Positions 17,230-26,646 of a stretch of DNA of 64,000 nt are shown piece after piece; the stretch's first letter is position 1, and every line of letters starts with the position of its first letter. A program made the translations under genes and the position numbers. This stretch comes from an uncultured bacterium. Lineage in GTDB: Bacteria; Bacteroidota; Bacteroidia; Bacteroidales; UBA932. The notes under the pieces were generated by a model. It searched no databases and had not been told where the DNA came from. It saw only the letters and a list, made by a program, of their open reading frames with translations. The stretch is from assembly GCA_949300025.1 (NCBI GenBank), contig CASGCS010000020.1, positions 48,363-112,362 of the forward strand, read 5' to 3'.

Positions 17230-18704
17230 AGGCTCCACTCTGCACCCTCTTTCGTGTCTTTTACGTATATGCCCAACTCTTTGAGGGAGTCTCTTATGAA
17301 ATCGGATTTGGCCCAGTCCTTTTCAGCCTTTGCCTTGGCTCTCTCCTGGAGTACGATATCCATCAGCCCCTCTATGACCTTCTTCTCGCCGGCCGAATTG
17401 GAGAAGTTCTCATCCATTATGCCGAGAATGTCTGTAAGAACGGTTGTGAAGAGGCTGTCGAGAATCTCCTTGTCTTTGGCCGATATGCTCCTTTTGCCCT
17501 CTTTTGCATTGTTGATGATCTTCACTGCGTCAAAAAGATGAGACAGGGCGACCGGTGTGTTGAGATCGTCGCACAGGGCGGCGTAAACGTTCTCCTCCAT
17601 GGCCTTGATCTCCTCCGACGCCTCTTCCGGTTTATTTGCGGCTTTCAGGTTTTTCAAATCTGCCGCCGCCTGCAACATCCTCTTCATTCCCTTCTCTGCC
17701 GCCTGCAGGGCCTCGTTGCTGAAGTCCAAGGTGCTCCTGTAGTGCGCCTGCAAAATGAAGAATCTTATTGTCATTGGAGAATAGGCCTGCTCAAGCAGTT
17801 TGTTGGTACCGTTGAAAAGTTCGTCGAGAGTAATGAAATTCCCCAGCGACTTTCCCATCTTCTGTCCGTTGATGGTAATCATGTTGTTGTGCATCCAGTA
17901 GCGGACTCCTCCCTTGCCGCGTGATGCCGTGTTCTGCGCCAGTTCGCACTCATGATGGGGGAACATCAGATCCATTCCTCCTCCATGTATGTCGAACTCC
18001 TCTCCAAGATATTTTTCGCTCATTGCGGAACATTCAAGATGCCAGCCGGGAAAACCGTCGCTCCACGGTGAGGGCCATCTCATTATATGTTCCTTTGAGG
18101 CTTTTTTCCACAGCGCGAAATCAAAGGGCGAGTGCTTGTCTTCCTGCCCGTCGAGCGAGCGGGTATTTGAGAGCGTATCATCCAGATTCCTGCCGGAAAG
18201 CGCACCGTAATGGTGTTTCCTGTTATAAGTTTCCACGTCGAAATAGACGGAACCGTTGCTTATATATGCAAAACCCGCGTCGAGGATTTTCTGTACAAGT
18301 GCAATCTGCTCTATGATATGGCCGCTGGCCCGGGGCTCTATGCTCGGAGGGCAAGTGTTGAGCCTGCGCATGGCATCATGGAACCTGATTGTATAGGTCT
18401 GGACAATCTCCATGGGCTCCAGCTGCTCTATTCTGGCCTTCTTTGCTATTTTGTCCTCCCCGCTGTCTGAATCGTGTTCAAGATGACCTACGTCTGTAAT
18501 GTTCCTTACATAACGGACCTTGTATCCGAGATGGCGGAACAGGCGTACCAGAACGTCGAACGTCACGGCCGGGCGTGCATGTCCGAGATGCGCATCGCCG
18601 TAAACGGTAGGTCCGCAAACATACAATCCTACCATTGAGGGTGTTACCGGTTTGAATAACTCTTTTTTTCTCGACAGCGTGTTATAGATGTAAACCTCTC
18701 TCAT
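17226..18704 (-). CDS. cysS: Cysteinyl-tRNA synthetase
   Basis: This 492-residue class I synthetase charges tRNA-Cys. The first zinc Cys is C30 ([10 protein letters not shown]), the HIGH motif is HLGH (39-42) and the KMSKS loop is KMGKS. The anticodon-binding DALR region is at the C-terminus. The ATG at 18704 (MREVYIYN) was preferred over a TTG at 18734 that overlaps the ssb stop, because it matches the family's usual start. It follows ssb and is coupled to the small secreted protein by a 4-nt ATGA overlap. Confidence 0.96.
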   Translation of the reverse strand: MREVYIYNTLSRKKELFKPVTPSMVGLYVCGPTVYGDAHLGHARPAVTFDVLVRLFRHLGYKVRYVRNITDVGHLEHDSDSGEDKIAKKARIEQLEPMEIVQTYTIRFHDAMRRLNTCPPSIEPRASGHIIEQIALVQKILDAGFAYISNGSVYFDVETYNRKHHYGALSGRNLDDTLSNTRSLDGQEDKHSPFDFALWKKASKEHIMRWPSPWSDGFPGWHLECSAMSEKYLGEEFDIHGGGMDLMFPHHECELAQNTASRGKGGVRYWMHNNMITINGQKMGKSLGNFITLDELFNGTNKLLEQAYSPMTIRFFILQAHYRSTLDFSNEALQAAEKGMKRMLQAAADLKNLKAANKPEEASEEIKAMEENVYAALCDDLNTPVALSHLFDAVKIINNAKEGKRSISAKDKEILDSLFTTVLTDILGIMDENFSNSAGEKKVIEGLMDIVLQERAKAKAEKDWAKSDFIRDSLKELGIYVKDTKEGAEWSL

Positions 18705-18730
18705 TGCGGACAAAATTTCCGCAAATTTAA

Positions 18731-19078
18731 TCAATTATTGGGATTCTCAGCGAGAGGGACTATAATTTTAAGGGCTAAAATTTCAGTTGCGTATTTTTCC
18801 TCACCTGTGGGCGCCGTATATTTCGAATAGCGTATTTTCCCCGTTACCTCTACGAACATCCCTTTCTTTATTGCATTGAAATCCGGCATGTACTTGCTCG
18901 ACCATGCCGTTATGTTGTGCCACATGGTCTCTTCTTTCCATTCTCCGTCTCTGTTCCTGTAGTTTTCATGGGTGGCGAGCGGAAACCGCACAAGTGTGGC
19001 CCCGCCGTCGAGTTTTACAATTTTAGGCTCCATCCCCACATTTCCCTTGAGTTCAACCTTGTTCACAGATTTTTCCAT
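18731..19078 (-). CDS. ssb: Single-stranded DNA-binding protein, short form
   Basis: The 115-residue OB-fold protein ([21 protein letters not shown]..., [20 protein letters not shown]) is a bacterial SSB. It lacks the flexible tail and the acidic DDDIPF-type tip that recruits repair partners in E. coli. The C-terminus ends in LAENPNN. It may be a secondary SSB or a lineage form with reduced partner binding. It lies directly upstream of cysS. Confidence 0.88.
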   Translation of the reverse strand: MEKSVNKVELKGNVGMEPKIVKLDGGATLVRFPLATHENYRNRDGEWKEETMWHNITAWSSKYMPDFNAIKKGMFVEVTGKIRYSKYTAPTGEEKYATEILALKIIVPLAENPNN

Positions 19079-19170
19079 AACAGTTCTCCTTACTTTAGTT
19101 GTTGTGTTTTGTGCAAATAAAGCAAGAGAGAACGGAACAATCCCATATCTATCTGTTTATATATGTTTAA

Positions 19171-19719
19171 TTACGGCTGTGGGGTCTGTGTTTCTGCCAG
19201 GTCCGGTATAATCACTACTTTCATGCCCCTGTGGACATATTTGCAGAGTTGCAGAACATCGTCGTTGCGCATCCTCACGCATCCGTGCGAGGCTCTGCCC
19301 GGAATTGTAGACTGATGTTCCGGCAGTGTCCCGTGGATTCCTATGCTGTTGTTGCCCGGGACCGTCAGCCGTATGAAGCGGGGTCCGTATGCACCTTTTA
19401 CAAGCCCACGCCCGTCCTTGAAATCATAATGGTAATCGTATGAAGCTTCGATGCTCTTTATCGTAAATACGCCTTCGGGGGTCTTGCAGTCTCCCGTCTC
19501 CCTCTTGTCTCCGTAGTTGGTGCCTACCGCAACGTCGTATTCTGCAATGACGTATGCATCTTTGTCAAAGACCCTTAGTTTCTGCTCGGCTTTGTTTATG
19601 ACAATAAAGTTCCGGTTTATCTGCGGGGCATATCCGTTCTGCGCAAGGCCCATGCCGGGTATGAGCAGGATAAGGCAGGAGAGGAGAAAAGTTGTTGCAG
19701 TACGGGCGGTTCGCATCAT
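19171..19719 (-). CDS. L,D-transpeptidase (YkuD family)
   Basis: The 182-residue exported protein has a signal peptide ending near GMGLAQ and a YkuD domain. The catalytic motif is HGT...SHGCVRM, with the Cys as nucleophile. Such enzymes make 3-3 cross-links in peptidoglycan or attach proteins to it. It has no peptidoglycan-binding domain. The ATG at 19719 is used; the frame also opens with a TTG 6 nt earlier. It seems to be a single-gene unit. Confidence 0.88.
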   Translation of the reverse strand: MMRTARTATTFLLSCLILLIPGMGLAQNGYAPQINRNFIVINKAEQKLRVFDKDAYVIAEYDVAVGTNYGDKRETGDCKTPEGVFTIKSIEASYDYHYDFKDGRGLVKGAYGPRFIRLTVPGNNSIGIHGTLPEHQSTIPGRASHGCVRMRNDDVLQLCKYVHRGMKVVIIPDLAETQTPQP

Positions 19720-19869
19720 ATCCAATATATAGTGTGTGTCGGGGCTGCAAAGTTACAAAACTCCCGATAATTTTAATATTCGATATTTTATACACCGTTT
19801 CTCCGTTTTTGTTCCGCCGTTATGCAAAACAGGTTATTTTTGGGATAGCGGTATCTAACTTATTGCGGT

Positions 19870-20121
19870 ATGGAGAGTCAGAGAACATGTCCGGTGTGCG
19901 GAGAGAAGATAGTAGGAAGAAGCGACAAGAAATTCTGCTGCGACGAGTGCAGGGCCTATTACCACAATCTGAGGTATAGAGAGAGACTGAAGTCGTTTTC
20001 GGAGGATAAAGATTTTAAGGAACTTTGTTCAAACATGGTTATGCTGCATGAGAGAAACTCGTCTTTCTCTCTAAAAATATTGGGCTTTATTTCCAAAATC
20101 TTGCTAATTTTGGCGCATTAA
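19870..20121 (+). CDS. Small zinc-ribbon protein
   Basis: The 83-residue protein has an N-terminal zinc-binding module, CPVCGEKIVGRSDKKFCCDEC, a short-spaced four-Cys ribbon as in small Bacteroidota proteins of unknown role. A hydrophobic stretch (LKILGFISKILLILAH) ends the protein and could touch the membrane. It is 11 nt upstream of the coiled-coil lipoprotein gene, so the two are probably co-transcribed. Function is unknown. Confidence 0.7.
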   Translation: MESQRTCPVCGEKIVGRSDKKFCCDECRAYYHNLRYRERLKSFSEDKDFKELCSNMVMLHERNSSFSLKILGFISKILLILAH

Positions 20122-20132
20122 AACAGGTGGCC

Positions 20133-21026
20133 ATGAAGAGAATATTTATTGTTCTGGTATCGGCGTTGTTTGCCGTTTCAATTGTTTCCTGTGTTGAAAA
20201 TTCGGGAAAATACAAAGCCCTCAGGGCTCAGTTGGACTCTTTGCAGCAGGAGCACGGCATCCAGTCCGGAGAACTGGATGAAGCCTTTGCCATACTCAAT
20301 GAGGTGGAGCAGGGGTTGCAGTCTATTCGAGAGAGCGAAAACATTATTACGGTTCAGGCTCAGAGCCGCGACGGTCTTGACGTTCCGGCTGAGTCCAGGG
20401 AGCAGATTAAAAATGACATGCAGGCCATTGGCGATGCTATCAGACAATATCAGGCCCAGATAGAGCAGCTTAAAAAAGATAACAGGATTCAGTCTGCTCA
20501 GTTCAGGAAGAGGCTTGACGCCCTTTCTGCAGAACTGCAGCAGAAGTCTGAACTGATAGAGAGCCTGACATCCCAACTTAACGAAAAGGATGCGCAACTT
20601 GCTGTCAAGTCGGAACAGATTGCTTCTCTGGATCTTGTGGTTTCCAACCTCAAGGAGGAAGTGGCGACGCTCAACAAAAGCAGCGAGGAGTTGAAGGAGA
20701 AGGTGGCAGAGCAGGACAAGGAACTCTACTCAGTACATTATATAGTAGCTTCAAAGGCTGACCTGATTGCTGCCGGTGTCATTACCAAAGGCGGGCTTTT
20801 CAAGTCTTCGAAAGTTTCATACGAATCAGAGAGGAACTCCTTTGTAACCATAGATTCGCGGGAGATAACCTCGATAAACACCAATGCAAAAAAGGCAAAG
20901 GTTCTCTCTGTCCATCCGGCCGGTTCCTATGCGCTGGAAAAGATCAACGATGAGATAATCATTTCAATTTCCGATCCTGCAAGGTTCTGGGAGCAGACAA
21001 GATACCTGGTGGTCCAGACGAACTGA
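20133..21026 (+). CDS. Coiled-coil lipoprotein of unknown function
   Basis: The 297-residue lipoprotein has a signal ending in SIVSC. A long coiled coil covers about residues 20-195, with repeated heptads (e.g. EQLKKDNRIQSAQFRKRLDA). A C-terminal globular part of about 100 residues follows (SVHYIVASKADLIAAGVITKGG...). Such lipoproteins are common in Bacteroidales, with no known function. The ATG at 20133 gives the best signal; a GTG lies 6 nt upstream. It may act as a periplasmic scaffold or envelope spacer, but this is a guess from shape. Confidence 0.78.
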   Translation: MKRIFIVLVSALFAVSIVSCVENSGKYKALRAQLDSLQQEHGIQSGELDEAFAILNEVEQGLQSIRESENIITVQAQSRDGLDVPAESREQIKNDMQAIGDAIRQYQAQIEQLKKDNRIQSAQFRKRLDALSAELQQKSELIESLTSQLNEKDAQLAVKSEQIASLDLVVSNLKEEVATLNKSSEELKEKVAEQDKELYSVHYIVASKADLIAAGVITKGGLFKSSKVSYESERNSFVTIDSREITSINTNAKKAKVLSVHPAGSYALEKINDEIIISISDPARFWEQTRYLVVQTN

Positions 21027-21067
21027 CCGTCGGGATACCTATATGAGAATAAAATTTCGAAACTTAT

Positions 21068-23170
21068 ATGAAAAAATTTCTGATGTTGTTTATGGCCGCA
21101 GGCCTGGTGTTAAGTTCATGTAAATCGGATGATATGTCAAATCCTCTTTTAGAAAAATCTACTTTGAGATATGGGGCTCCGGCGTTCGACAAGATAAGGA
21201 CGGAGCATTATCTGCCGGCATTCAATGCCGCAATAGCCAAGGGAAAGGCGGAGATAGACTCCATTGCCGGAAATCCCCAGGCCCCCACATTTGAAAATAC
21301 CATTCTTGCTCTCGAGTACGCAGGCGGAGATCTTACCGCAGTTTCAAATATCTTCTTCAACCTGAACGAGGCCAATACAAATGAGCAGATGCAGGCTGTA
21401 GCGGAGGAGGTCTCTCCCAAGATGACTGAATACAGCATGTCTATATTGCTTAACGATAAACTTTTTGAAAGGGTGAAGAGCGTATATGACAGGCTCGACA
21501 GTTTGAACCTCGGCCCTGAGGAGAGGCGTCTTACAGAACTTACATACAGGAATTTCGCCAGAAACGGCGCCAATATTCCCGCAGAGAAAAAGGAGGAGTT
21601 TGCCAAGATTCAGGAGGAGATGAGCCTTCTCAGCCTCAAGTTCAGCAAAAATGTGCTGGATGCGACAAATGCGTATATACTTCATATTACGGATTCATCG
21701 CAACTTGCCGGGCTTCCGGAGTCGGCGGTTGCCTCAGGTGCGGCTGAAGCAAAGAGCAGGAATCTCGAGGGGTGGGTCTACACCCTGCAATATCCGAGCA
21801 TGGAACCTTTCATGAAGTATTCAGATGTAAGGGAACTGAGGGAGCAGATGTGGAGGGCTTCCAATACAAAATGTGTAGAGGGCCGGTTCAGCAATGAAGA
21901 TGTGGTGAAAAGAATCGTGGAACTCAGGATGAAAGAAGCGGAACTGCTGGGATATGGAAAATATTCAGATTATGTGCTGGAAGAGAGGATGGCCAAGAAT
22001 ACGGAGAGAGTAAACGATTTCCTGAATGACCTTCTGGCAAAGTCGCTTCCGTTTGCAAAGGAGGATGTGAAAAGGATTGAGGAGTATGCAGGGGCGCATG
22101 GCCTGGAGGGGAAGATGATGCCGTGGGACTTTACCTATTATGCGACAAAATACAAGGATGAGAAGTATAAGCTGAACGACGAGATGCTCAAGCCCTATTT
22201 CAAGCTGGAGAACGTGCAGCAGGCCGTATTTGCGTTGGCGGATTCTCTTTACGGGCTTAAATTTACTGAGGCCACGGATATTCCCGGATACCATCCCGAT
22301 GTCAAGGTATACGACGTTACGGATGCTGAGGGACGCCATGTAGCGCTCTTCTATTCAGACTTCTTCCCCCGCGAGAGCAAGCGCGCCGGTGCATGGATGA
22401 CTTCGTTCAGAGGACAGGGAGTCAACCGAGAGGGAGTGGAGGAGAGGCCGCTGGTCTCCATCGTATGCAACTTTACAAAGCCGGCGGAGGATCATCCCTC
22501 GCTGCTTACCTTCTATGAAGTTACGACTCTGCTTCACGAGTTCGGACATGCGCTTCACGGAATGTTGTCGGATGTCAGGTATCCTTCGCTCTCAAGCCCC
22601 AACGTAGCATGGGATTTCGTTGAACTGCCGTCTCAGATAATGGAAAACTGGGCAACGGAAAAGGAGTATCTCTCTTCATGGGCAAAACATTACAGAACCG
22701 GGGAGACAATGCCCGATGAACTTATCGGCAAGATAGTGGATTCAAAGAATTTCAACAGCGGTTATGCGCAGGTAAGACAGCTTGCTTTCGGAATTTGCGA
22801 CATGGCGTGGCATACACTCGAGAAGCTTCCTGCAGAGAGTGTAGGGCAGTTCGAGGCAAAGGCTGTTGAAAAGTGCCAGATTCTGCCTGTAGTGGAGGGA
22901 ACGGCCTTTTCGCCTTCGTTCTCGCACATTTTCTCCGGCGGATACGCATCGGGATACTATTCGTATAAATGGGCGGAGGCTCTCGAAGCAGATGCATTCC
23001 GGCTCTTCAAGGAGAAGGGTATATTCAACAGGGAGGTCTCTGACAGTTTCAGGAAAAACATTCTTTCAAGGGGCAATACCGAAGATGCGGATGTGCTTTA
23101 CAGAAATTTCAGGGGGCGCGATCCCAAGCCGGAGGCTCTGCTCGAAAAATTGGGAATGACAGAGAAATAG
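21068..23170 (+). CDS. M3-family metallopeptidase lipoprotein (peptidyl-dipeptidase Dcp-like)
   Basis: The 700-residue lipoprotein (signal ending LVLSSC) has the M3 zinc motif HEFGH (H490, E491, H494) and the downstream Glu ligand region. It is all-helical, as expected. The closest type is peptidyl-dipeptidase Dcp, which removes dipeptides from the C-terminus of short peptides. Its lipoprotein form suggests periplasmic peptide use together with the M13 and S9 enzymes. Confidence 0.93.
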   Translation: MKKFLMLFMAAGLVLSSCKSDDMSNPLLEKSTLRYGAPAFDKIRTEHYLPAFNAAIAKGKAEIDSIAGNPQAPTFENTILALEYAGGDLTAVSNIFFNLNEANTNEQMQAVAEEVSPKMTEYSMSILLNDKLFERVKSVYDRLDSLNLGPEERRLTELTYRNFARNGANIPAEKKEEFAKIQEEMSLLSLKFSKNVLDATNAYILHITDSSQLAGLPESAVASGAAEAKSRNLEGWVYTLQYPSMEPFMKYSDVRELREQMWRASNTKCVEGRFSNEDVVKRIVELRMKEAELLGYGKYSDYVLEERMAKNTERVNDFLNDLLAKSLPFAKEDVKRIEEYAGAHGLEGKMMPWDFTYYATKYKDEKYKLNDEMLKPYFKLENVQQAVFALADSLYGLKFTEATDIPGYHPDVKVYDVTDAEGRHVALFYSDFFPRESKRAGAWMTSFRGQGVNREGVEERPLVSIVCNFTKPAEDHPSLLTFYEVTTLLHEFGHALHGMLSDVRYPSLSSPNVAWDFVELPSQIMENWATEKEYLSSWAKHYRTGETMPDELIGKIVDSKNFNSGYAQVRQLAFGICDMAWHTLEKLPAESVGQFEAKAVEKCQILPVVEGTAFSPSFSHIFSGGYASGYYSYKWAEALEADAFRLFKEKGIFNREVSDSFRKNILSRGNTEDADVLYRNFRGRDPKPEALLEKLGMTEK

Positions 23171-23191
23171 TTAAATTCAAACGGTTATAAT

Positions 23192-24613
23192 ATGTCGGGT
23201 TTTTTTGGTTGCGTTTCACGCAATGAATGTGTGAACGATGTCTTTTACGGAACAGACTATCATTCGCACCTGGGTACAAAGAGGGCCGGTATGGCCTTTT
23301 ATACGGGCGGCAAGTTCGTCAGGTCTATCCACTCTCTTGAAAACGGCTATTTCAGGAACAAGTTTGAAGATGAACTGCCCCGTTTCGGAGCTTCCAACAT
23401 GGGAGTGGGCGTTATCTCCGACTCGGAGTCGCAACCTATTACAATAACCTCTCATCTGGGACGGTATGCAGTCGTTACCGTTGCCAGAATTGACAATATA
23501 GAGGAACTGACGGCAGAACTGCTCGAAAAGAGGTATCACTTTGCGGAACTTTCAGATTCTACTATAAATGCAACGGAACTGGTTGCAATACTTATAGGAA
23601 TGTGCGACAGCATAAAGGAGGGCATAGAACTGGTACAAAGAAAGATAAAAGGTTCATGTTCGCTTCTGGTGCTCACAGACCATGCGATATATGCGGCACG
23701 CGACAAGTTCGGCAGAACTCCCATCTCGATAGGAAAGAACGACAAGGGATATGTCTGCGCCAGTGAAAGTTCCAGTTTTGCAAACCTGGGCTATGATTTC
23801 GTGCGCGACTTGGGACCGGGCGAAATAGTGCAGCTCAGTGCAGACGGTGTAAGGGTGGTCGCACCTGCCGGCAAGAGAAAGCAGGTCTGCTCTTTTCTTT
23901 GGGTCTATTACGGTTATCCGTCGGCACAGTATGAAGGCATAAACGTAGAGGATTCGCGCTACAGATGCGGAGCCGCGATGGCCCGTACCGATACCGACAT
24001 TTCCCCGGATTTCGCCGCCGGCATTCCGGATTCCGGAGTGGGGCACGCAATAGGTTATGCAAACGAGAAGGGTATACCCTATAAGAGACCCTTCGTAAAG
24101 TATACGCCGACATGGCCGAGAAGTTTCATGCCCCAGAACCAGAAGATGAGAGACCTGGTTGCAAAAATGAAGCTTCTCCCGAACGAGAGGTTCACGCGCG
24201 GGCAGAAGATTGTCTTTATGGACGACAGCATCGTGCGCGGAACCCAGTTGAAAGATAATGTCGTAAAATTGCTGGATGCAGGCGTTAAGGAGATACACAT
24301 GCGAATTTCATGTCCGCCGCTCATTTTCCCGTGCAGGTTTTTGAATTTTTCAACTTCGCGCAGCACTTACGACCTGTATGCCCGCCGCGTGATAAGGGAT
24401 ATGGAGGGGCGCGACAATATTCCTGACAGCGTATATGAAGAATATGCCAATCCGGACAGTCCGAAACACAAGGAGATGGTTGAGATAATGTGCCGGCATC
24501 TGCAGCTTACCTCATTGAAATTTTTGCGCCTCGATGATCTTGTAAGGGCTATCGGTCTGCCTAAGTGCGACTTATGTACTCATTGCTGGGACAACAGCAG
24601 TTATACCGAGTGA
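23192..24613 (+). CDS. PurF-like amidophosphoribosyltransferase paralogue without the catalytic Cys
   Basis: The 473-residue protein has an N-terminal glutaminase-type Ntn domain and a C-terminal phosphoribosyltransferase domain with the PRPP loop VFMDDSIVRGTQLKDN. Cys in PCRF and CDLCTHC match Fe-S ligand positions of the Bacillus-type enzyme. In active PurF the chain starts Met-Cys; here it is MSGFFGC, so Ser replaces the nucleophile. Known biology: PurF makes phosphoribosylamine from PRPP and glutamine. This protein may use ammonia or have another role. From memory, Bacteroidota often carry this divergent type beside a normal PurF; the second copy is not in view. Confidence 0.85.
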   Translation: MSGFFGCVSRNECVNDVFYGTDYHSHLGTKRAGMAFYTGGKFVRSIHSLENGYFRNKFEDELPRFGASNMGVGVISDSESQPITITSHLGRYAVVTVARIDNIEELTAELLEKRYHFAELSDSTINATELVAILIGMCDSIKEGIELVQRKIKGSCSLLVLTDHAIYAARDKFGRTPISIGKNDKGYVCASESSSFANLGYDFVRDLGPGEIVQLSADGVRVVAPAGKRKQVCSFLWVYYGYPSAQYEGINVEDSRYRCGAAMARTDTDISPDFAAGIPDSGVGHAIGYANEKGIPYKRPFVKYTPTWPRSFMPQNQKMRDLVAKMKLLPNERFTRGQKIVFMDDSIVRGTQLKDNVVKLLDAGVKEIHMRISCPPLIFPCRFLNFSTSRSTYDLYARRVIRDMEGRDNIPDSVYEEYANPDSPKHKEMVEIMCRHLQLTSLKFLRLDDLVRAIGLPKCDLCTHCWDNSSYTE

Positions 24614-24651
24614 TGACGGCCCTTAATATAGTAAAATTTTTGTTACAATAT

Positions 24652-24682
24652 TTGTATAATTGGCAAAAGTGAAATATCTTTG
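24652..24682 (+). promoter_or_regulatory. Promoter P1, ahead of the candidate short RNA
   Basis: A TTG (24652-24654), a 20-nt spacer and TATCTTTG (24675-24682) give a full Bacteroidota promoter. It points into a 170-nt non-coding stretch that ends in a terminator. Confidence 0.75.
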
Positions 24683-24688
24683 CGCCCG

Positions 24689-24858
24689 AAATGCAGGTTA
24701 AAGTATTTTTATAGTTAAGCATTTTAACTTAAAAAAATACACTTTTTATCATAGAATGGTTTCTGTTTGATTAATGATCTTGACCTGAGTTTAAAAATGT
24801 TGTTTTTTGTTTTGTTACAAGGGTGCTCTTTTTAAAAGAGTACCTTTTGTTTTTTACC
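24689..24858 (+). ncRNA. Candidate short RNA or terminated leader before the ribosomal block
   Basis: A promoter starts this stretch and a Rho-independent terminator ends it, with no credible open frame inside. A two-part hairpin sits at 24703-24740: outer arms of 8 bp (GTATTTTT/AAAAATAC) and an inner 6-bp stem AGTTAA/TTAACT with loop GCATT. The unit could be an independent small RNA, or a terminated leader used to control the ribosomal genes. Most of the 462-nt gap between purF-like and rplC is filled by this unit and promoter P2. Confidence 0.5.
24822..24856 (+). terminator. Terminator of the candidate short RNA
   Basis: The stem GGTGCTCTT/AAGAGTACC (9 bp with one G-U, 24822-24830 and 24836-24844) is followed by a T-rich run to 24856. 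Confidence 0.8.
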
Positions 24859-24958
24859 CGTTATTACACCCCTGATTCTGCTGTTCTAAAACTCAAGCCT
24901 TGTAATTTGCGCATCATAATGCACGGAACGGTCGGAAAGAATATTTATGGCAAGGGTT

Positions 24959-24988
24959 TTGGAAATTAAATATTTAGTGTTATCTTTG
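24959..24988 (+). promoter_or_regulatory. Promoter P2 of the ribosomal block
   Basis: A TTG (24959-24961), a 19-nt spacer and TATCTTTG (24981-24988) fit the phylum consensus well. It lies 87 nt before the rplC start. Confidence 0.8.
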
Positions 24989-25075
24989 CAACCCCGTAAA
25001 ATATACGAGGAACCGTAACCAACTCATAATGTTGGCAATGCGGTTATGTTTAATTTAAATTACTAATTAAAACCA

Positions 25076-25705
25076 ATGCCTGGATTAATTGGAAAGAAAA
25101 TCGGAATGACATCCGTTTTCGGTGCAGACGGTAAGAACATACCCTGCACAGTCATTGAGGCTGGTCCGTGTGTCGTTACGCAAATCCGTACAGAAGAAAA
25201 AGATGGTTATGCCGCTGTACAACTTGCCTATGATGAGAAAAAAGAGAAACGCACCAGCGCACCCATGTTGGGTCATTTTAAAAAGGCAAACACCACTCCT
25301 AAGCGCAAATTGGTGGAATTCTCAAACGACTTCGCCAAAGAGTTGCAATTGGGCGACCAGGTAACCGTTTCCGACATGTTCGTATCGGGAGAGGAGACTT
25401 GGGTAGATGTAACAGGTATCTCTAAAGGCAAGGGCTTCCAGGGTGTCGTAAAACGCCACGGCTTCGGCGGTGTAGGCGGTCAGACACATGGTCAGCACAA
25501 CAGATTGCGTGCCCCCGGTTCAATGGGTGCATCATCTTGGCCTTCAAGAGTGTTCAAAGGTAAAAGGTTGGCCGGCCGCATGGGTGGCGACAGAGTAAAA
25601 ATCCTGAACCTTAAAGTTATCAAGGTTATCCCTGAAAATAACCTTATCCTGGTTAAGGGCTCTATACCCGGCGCCAAAGGTTCTTATGTAATTGTAGAGG
25701 AGTAA
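25076..25705 (+). CDS. rplC: 50S ribosomal protein L3
   Basis: The 209-residue protein opens with [13 protein letters not shown] and has the conserved [16 protein letters not shown] and THG..HRAPGS-type loop that reaches the peptidyl-transferase centre. L3 starts 50S assembly. It is the first gene of the block; rpsJ (S10), which usually precedes it, is absent. Spacing to rplD is 6 nt. Confidence 0.98.
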   Translation: MPGLIGKKIGMTSVFGADGKNIPCTVIEAGPCVVTQIRTEEKDGYAAVQLAYDEKKEKRTSAPMLGHFKKANTTPKRKLVEFSNDFAKELQLGDQVTVSDMFVSGEETWVDVTGISKGKGFQGVVKRHGFGGVGGQTHGQHNRLRAPGSMGASSWPSRVFKGKRLAGRMGGDRVKILNLKVIKVIPENNLILVKGSIPGAKGSYVIVEE

Positions 25706-25711
25706 GCGTCT

Positions 25712-26338
25712 ATGGAATTATCAGTATTGAAAATCGACGGAACAGAGTCAGGAAAGAAGGTGACTTTGAACGAGGCAGTGTTCGGAATCGAACCGAACGA
25801 CCACGCCATTTACTTAGACGTAAGGCAGTATCTTGCAAATCAGCGTCAGGGAACGCATAAGACAAAGGCTCGCTCGGAGGTCGCATACAGCACCAAGAAG
25901 ATTATCAGACAGAAGGGTTCCGGCGGCGCACGTCACGGAAGCATCAAGTCCAACATTTACGTAGGCGGCGGCAGGGCTTTCGGTCCTGTTCCCAGAGACT
26001 ACAGTTTCAAACTCAACAAGAAACTCAAGAGACTTGCCCGTTATTCGGCCCTCTCATACAAGGCAAAGGAGAATGCCATTACAATGGTGGAACCTTTCAC
26101 CATGGAGGCTCCCAAGACAAAAGAGTTCATATCTATCCTCAACAACATCAAGGCTAACGATAGAAGGGTTCTTTTCGTACTTCCGGAGAATTCAAAGAAT
26201 ATATATTTGTCGTCTCGCAACTTAGAGAATGTAAGTGTGGTTACAGTTGATGAAATCTCTACTTACAACATACTGAACGCTACACGTCTGGTTTTGGTAG
26301 ACGGGGCTCAGGATGCTTTCTACGTAGCAAATAAATAA
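25712..26338 (+). CDS. rplD: 50S ribosomal protein L4
   Basis: The 208-residue protein contains the long loop ([14 protein letters not shown]..., GSGGARHGS) that lines the exit tunnel. In E. coli L4 represses its own S10 operon. Whether the terminated leader upstream is used in a similar way here is open. Confidence 0.98.
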   Translation: MELSVLKIDGTESGKKVTLNEAVFGIEPNDHAIYLDVRQYLANQRQGTHKTKARSEVAYSTKKIIRQKGSGGARHGSIKSNIYVGGGRAFGPVPRDYSFKLNKKLKRLARYSALSYKAKENAITMVEPFTMEAPKTKEFISILNNIKANDRRVLFVLPENSKNIYLSSRNLENVSVVTVDEISTYNILNATRLVLVDGAQDAFYVANK

Positions 26339-26348
26339 CCGATTAGCG

Positions 26349-26639
26349 ATGGAAATTTTAATAAAGCCTTTAGTAACCGAAAAGATGACGATTCTGGGCG
26401 ATAAATTGAATCGTTACGGTTTCATAGTTGACCGCAGGGCAAACAAATTGCAGATAAGATCTGCGGTGGAGAAGATGTATGGGGTTACCGTTGTAAGTGT
26501 AAACACCGTTAACTACCACGGAAAGAGAAAGAGCCGCTATACCAAGGCGGGTTTATTGACAGGCCGTACAAACCATTTCAAGAAGGCGTTTGTTACTTTG
26601 GCCGGTGATGATAAGATTGATTTCTACAGCAACATTTAA
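26349..26639 (+). CDS. rplW: 50S ribosomal protein L23
   Basis: The 96-residue protein (IKPLVTEKMTIL, RSAVEKMYGVTVVSVNTVNYHGK) is full length. L23 sits at the tunnel exit and docks trigger factor and SRP. The gene is in the usual order between rplD and rplB. Confidence 0.98.
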   Translation: MEILIKPLVTEKMTILGDKLNRYGFIVDRRANKLQIRSAVEKMYGVTVVSVNTVNYHGKRKSRYTKAGLLTGRTNHFKKAFVTLAGDDKIDFYSNI

Positions 26640-26646
26640 GTAAGCG

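Noticed and set aside
18705..18734. TTG start for cysS overlapping the ssb stop
   Set aside because: The added residues match no family start, and the ATG at 18704 gives the normal N-terminus.
24689..24858. Identity of the short RNA as 6S RNA
   Set aside because: Size and flanking signals fit, but the 5' and 3' ends do not visibly pair into one long rod with a central bubble, so the name was not used.
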